This document shows positions 16,947 to 17,980 of a stretch of 17,980 bases of DNA, piece by piece; position 1 is the first letter of the stretch; each line of letters opens with the position of its first letter. Under the pieces are notes generated by a model, which saw nothing but the letters and a program-made list of their open reading frames with translations, was not told the DNA's origin and searched no databases. The translations under genes and the position numbers were made by a program. The DNA is from Burkholderiales bacterium UBA954 (lineage in GTDB: Bacteria; Pseudomonadota; Gammaproteobacteria; Burkholderiales; Burkholderiaceae_A): positions 13,601 through 31,580 of the forward strand of contig DBCQ01000007.1 in assembly GCA_002293155.1 (NCBI GenBank), given 5' to 3'.

Positions 16947-17716
16947 GAGGAAAAAACGCCATCGTGATCGGTGCCGGTAGCGGCCTTGGCGCTGCAAGTG
17001 CAAAAGCCTTGGCCGCGGAGGGTGTTCATACAGTACTGGTAGGTCGTCGGGCCGAGATGCTTGCGAAGACGCAGGCGGAGATAGAGTCCTCTGGGGGCGC
17101 CAGCTCGGTATGTGTTTGGGATATTGCGGACCCTTCAATAGCCAGCGATCGCGTGGCCGAGATTCGCAGTCGGGTGGGCCCCATCAGCATTCTCATCAAC
17201 AACACAGGTGGCCCAGCGCCGGGCCCGGCAAGTGGGCTAGCCCCCGAAGTCTGGGCAACAAGTTTTCAGTCGATGGTGACCAGCGTAATCGCAATTACGG
17301 ACGCAGTCTTGCCTGACATGCAAGCTCAGACGTGGGGAAGAATCATCACAATTGCATCGTCGGGGGTTATTGCGCCTATTCCGAATCTGGTGCTCTCGAA
17401 TGCACTCCGATCAACGCTTGTGGGATGGTCTAAGACCCTCTCTAAAGAGTTAGCCAAGCAGGGGATTACGGTGAATATGGCGCTCCCTGGGCGAATTGCA
17501 ACAGATCGGGTTCAGTTCTTGGATGAGTCGCGTGCGAATCGAGAATCAAAGCCGGTGTCTCAGGTGATCCAAGAAAGTATGGCCACAATCCCTGTAGGCC
17601 GTTATGGACGCCCCGAGGAGTTCGGGTGTACGGTAGCGTTTTTGGCCAGTGCGCAGGCGGGATACATCACCGGAAGCATGATTCGTATCGATGGTGGCCT
17701 GATCGCGAGCGTTTAG
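16931..17716 (+). CDS. Atypical short-chain dehydrogenase/reductase (SDR), catalytic Tyr/Lys absent
   Basis: A 261-residue Rossmann-fold protein of the SDR superfamily, closest in feel to FabG-like (3-oxoacyl reductase) proteins. Visible are the nucleotide-binding GAGSGLG (14-20), NNTGGP (90-95) in place of NNAG, SS at 143-144, and the C-terminal PGRIATDRV and YITGSMIRIDGG. The active-site YxxxK is missing: the aligned segment NLVLSNALRS puts Leu at 155 and Leu at 159. I recall a described BKR-like SDR subgroup with an imperfect catalytic tetrad, and this may belong there, so reductase activity should not be assumed. ATG 16931 overlaps the NUDIX gene by 16 bases; ATG 16919 is the alternative. 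The acyl-CoA dehydrogenase gene follows 9 bases later, hinting at an acyl-CoA-related role. Confidence 0.88.
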   Translation: MDFAIRGKNAIVIGAGSGLGAASAKALAAEGVHTVLVGRRAEMLAKTQAEIESSGGASSVCVWDIADPSIASDRVAEIRSRVGPISILINNTGGPAPGPASGLAPEVWATSFQSMVTSVIAITDAVLPDMQAQTWGRIITIASSGVIAPIPNLVLSNALRSTLVGWSKTLSKELAKQGITVNMALPGRIATDRVQFLDESRANRESKPVSQVIQESMATIPVGRYGRPEEFGCTVAFLASAQAGYITGSMIRIDGGLIASV

Positions 17717-17720
17717 GAGA
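17715..17720 (+). promoter_or_regulatory. Ribosome binding site for the acyl-CoA dehydrogenase gene
   Basis: AGGAGA, starting inside the SDR TAG stop, lies 5 bases before ATG 17726. It is one of the strongest Shine-Dalgarno matches in the window and confirms that start. Confidence 0.7.
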
Positions 17721-17725
17721 ACCTG

Positions 17726-17980
17726 ATGTTGAAGCCAGCAGCAAAGTTTTCTTGGGAGGATCCCTTCCTCTTGTCGCAGCAGCTCTCGGATGACGAGACG
17801 ATGGTTATGGATGCCGCTCGGTCTTATGCGCAGGAGAAACTTCAGCCCCGGGTGCTCGATGCATTTCGCACTGAATCAACCGATCTGCGGGTATTTCGGG
17901 AGATGGGTGAGATGGGCTTGTTAGGCGCCTATATCCCCACCGAATATGGTGGCGCGGGCACGAACTATGTCGCCTACGGC
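17726..17980 (+). CDS. gcdH: Acyl-CoA dehydrogenase, glutaryl-CoA dehydrogenase-like (N-terminal part)
   Basis: The first 85 residues of a flavoprotein dehydrogenase, cut by the window end. The wording FSWEDPFLLSQQLSDDE, ARSYAQEKLQPRVLDAFRTE, FREMGEMGLLGAYIP and EYGGAGTNYVAYG matches the N-terminal helical domain of glutaryl-CoA dehydrogenase, which oxidises and decarboxylates glutaryl-CoA to crotonyl-CoA in lysine and tryptophan breakdown. The catalytic glutamate and FAD-binding regions lie beyond the window, so the substrate is inferred from the N-terminus alone; another short-chain acyl-CoA dehydrogenase is possible. The start is ATG 17726 with AGGAGA upstream, 9 bases after the SDR gene, so the two are probably co-transcribed. 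Confidence 0.9.
   Translation, partial: MLKPAAKFSWEDPFLLSQQLSDDETMVMDAARSYAQEKLQPRVLDAFRTESTDLRVFREMGEMGLLGAYIPTEYGGAGTNYVAYG

Overview
This is an 18-kb stretch of core chromosome, every gene on the + strand. The gene order (pnp, tpiA, secG, tRNA-Leu(GAG), nuoA to nuoN, a NUDIX hydrolase) and protein details point to a betaproteobacterium, most likely in or near Burkholderiales. The protein details are the NuoB/NuoD/NuoH wording, a NuoG without the N7 cysteines, and a glutaryl-CoA dehydrogenase-like gene nearby. The assignment rests on remembered family sequences, not on a search. GC content looks moderate and codon use looks even, and I saw no mobile element, phage gene, CRISPR array or composition break.

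Layout. 1-1514: the 3' end of pnp, then tpiA (overlapping pnp by one base) and secG. 1515-1708: the only real gap, holding a tRNA-Leu with anticodon GAG and a 7-bp inverted repeat. 1709-16324: a complete 14-gene operon for the proton-pumping NADH:quinone oxidoreductase (complex I). It has the peripheral arm NuoB, C, D, E, F, G and I, and the membrane arm NuoA, H, J, K, L, M and N. NuoC and NuoD are separate proteins. 16332-17980: a NUDIX hydrolase of ADP-ribose pyrophosphatase type, an atypical short-chain dehydrogenase/reductase, and the start of an acyl-CoA dehydrogenase resembling glutaryl-CoA dehydrogenase, cut by the window edge.

How the genes work together. NuoE/F/G take electrons from NADH through FMN and Fe-S clusters. 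NuoI and NuoB pass them to quinone at the NuoB/D/H interface. NuoL/M/N, with NuoA/J/K/H, move protons. The downstream genes act on nucleotide or acyl-CoA metabolites and share the transcription direction, but nothing ties them to complex I function.

I found no new multi-gene system. The points worth a second look are small. (1) Tiny ORFs bridge six of the seven nuo gaps of 10 nt or more, and four begin at or next to the upstream stop, which suggests a translational relay. (2) A G7 run sits in slippery-heptamer phase directly before the nuoJ stop, where a -1 slip would read in frame into nuoK. (3) The SDR lacks the catalytic Tyr and Lys. (4) The palindrome GCGATCGC occurs five times.
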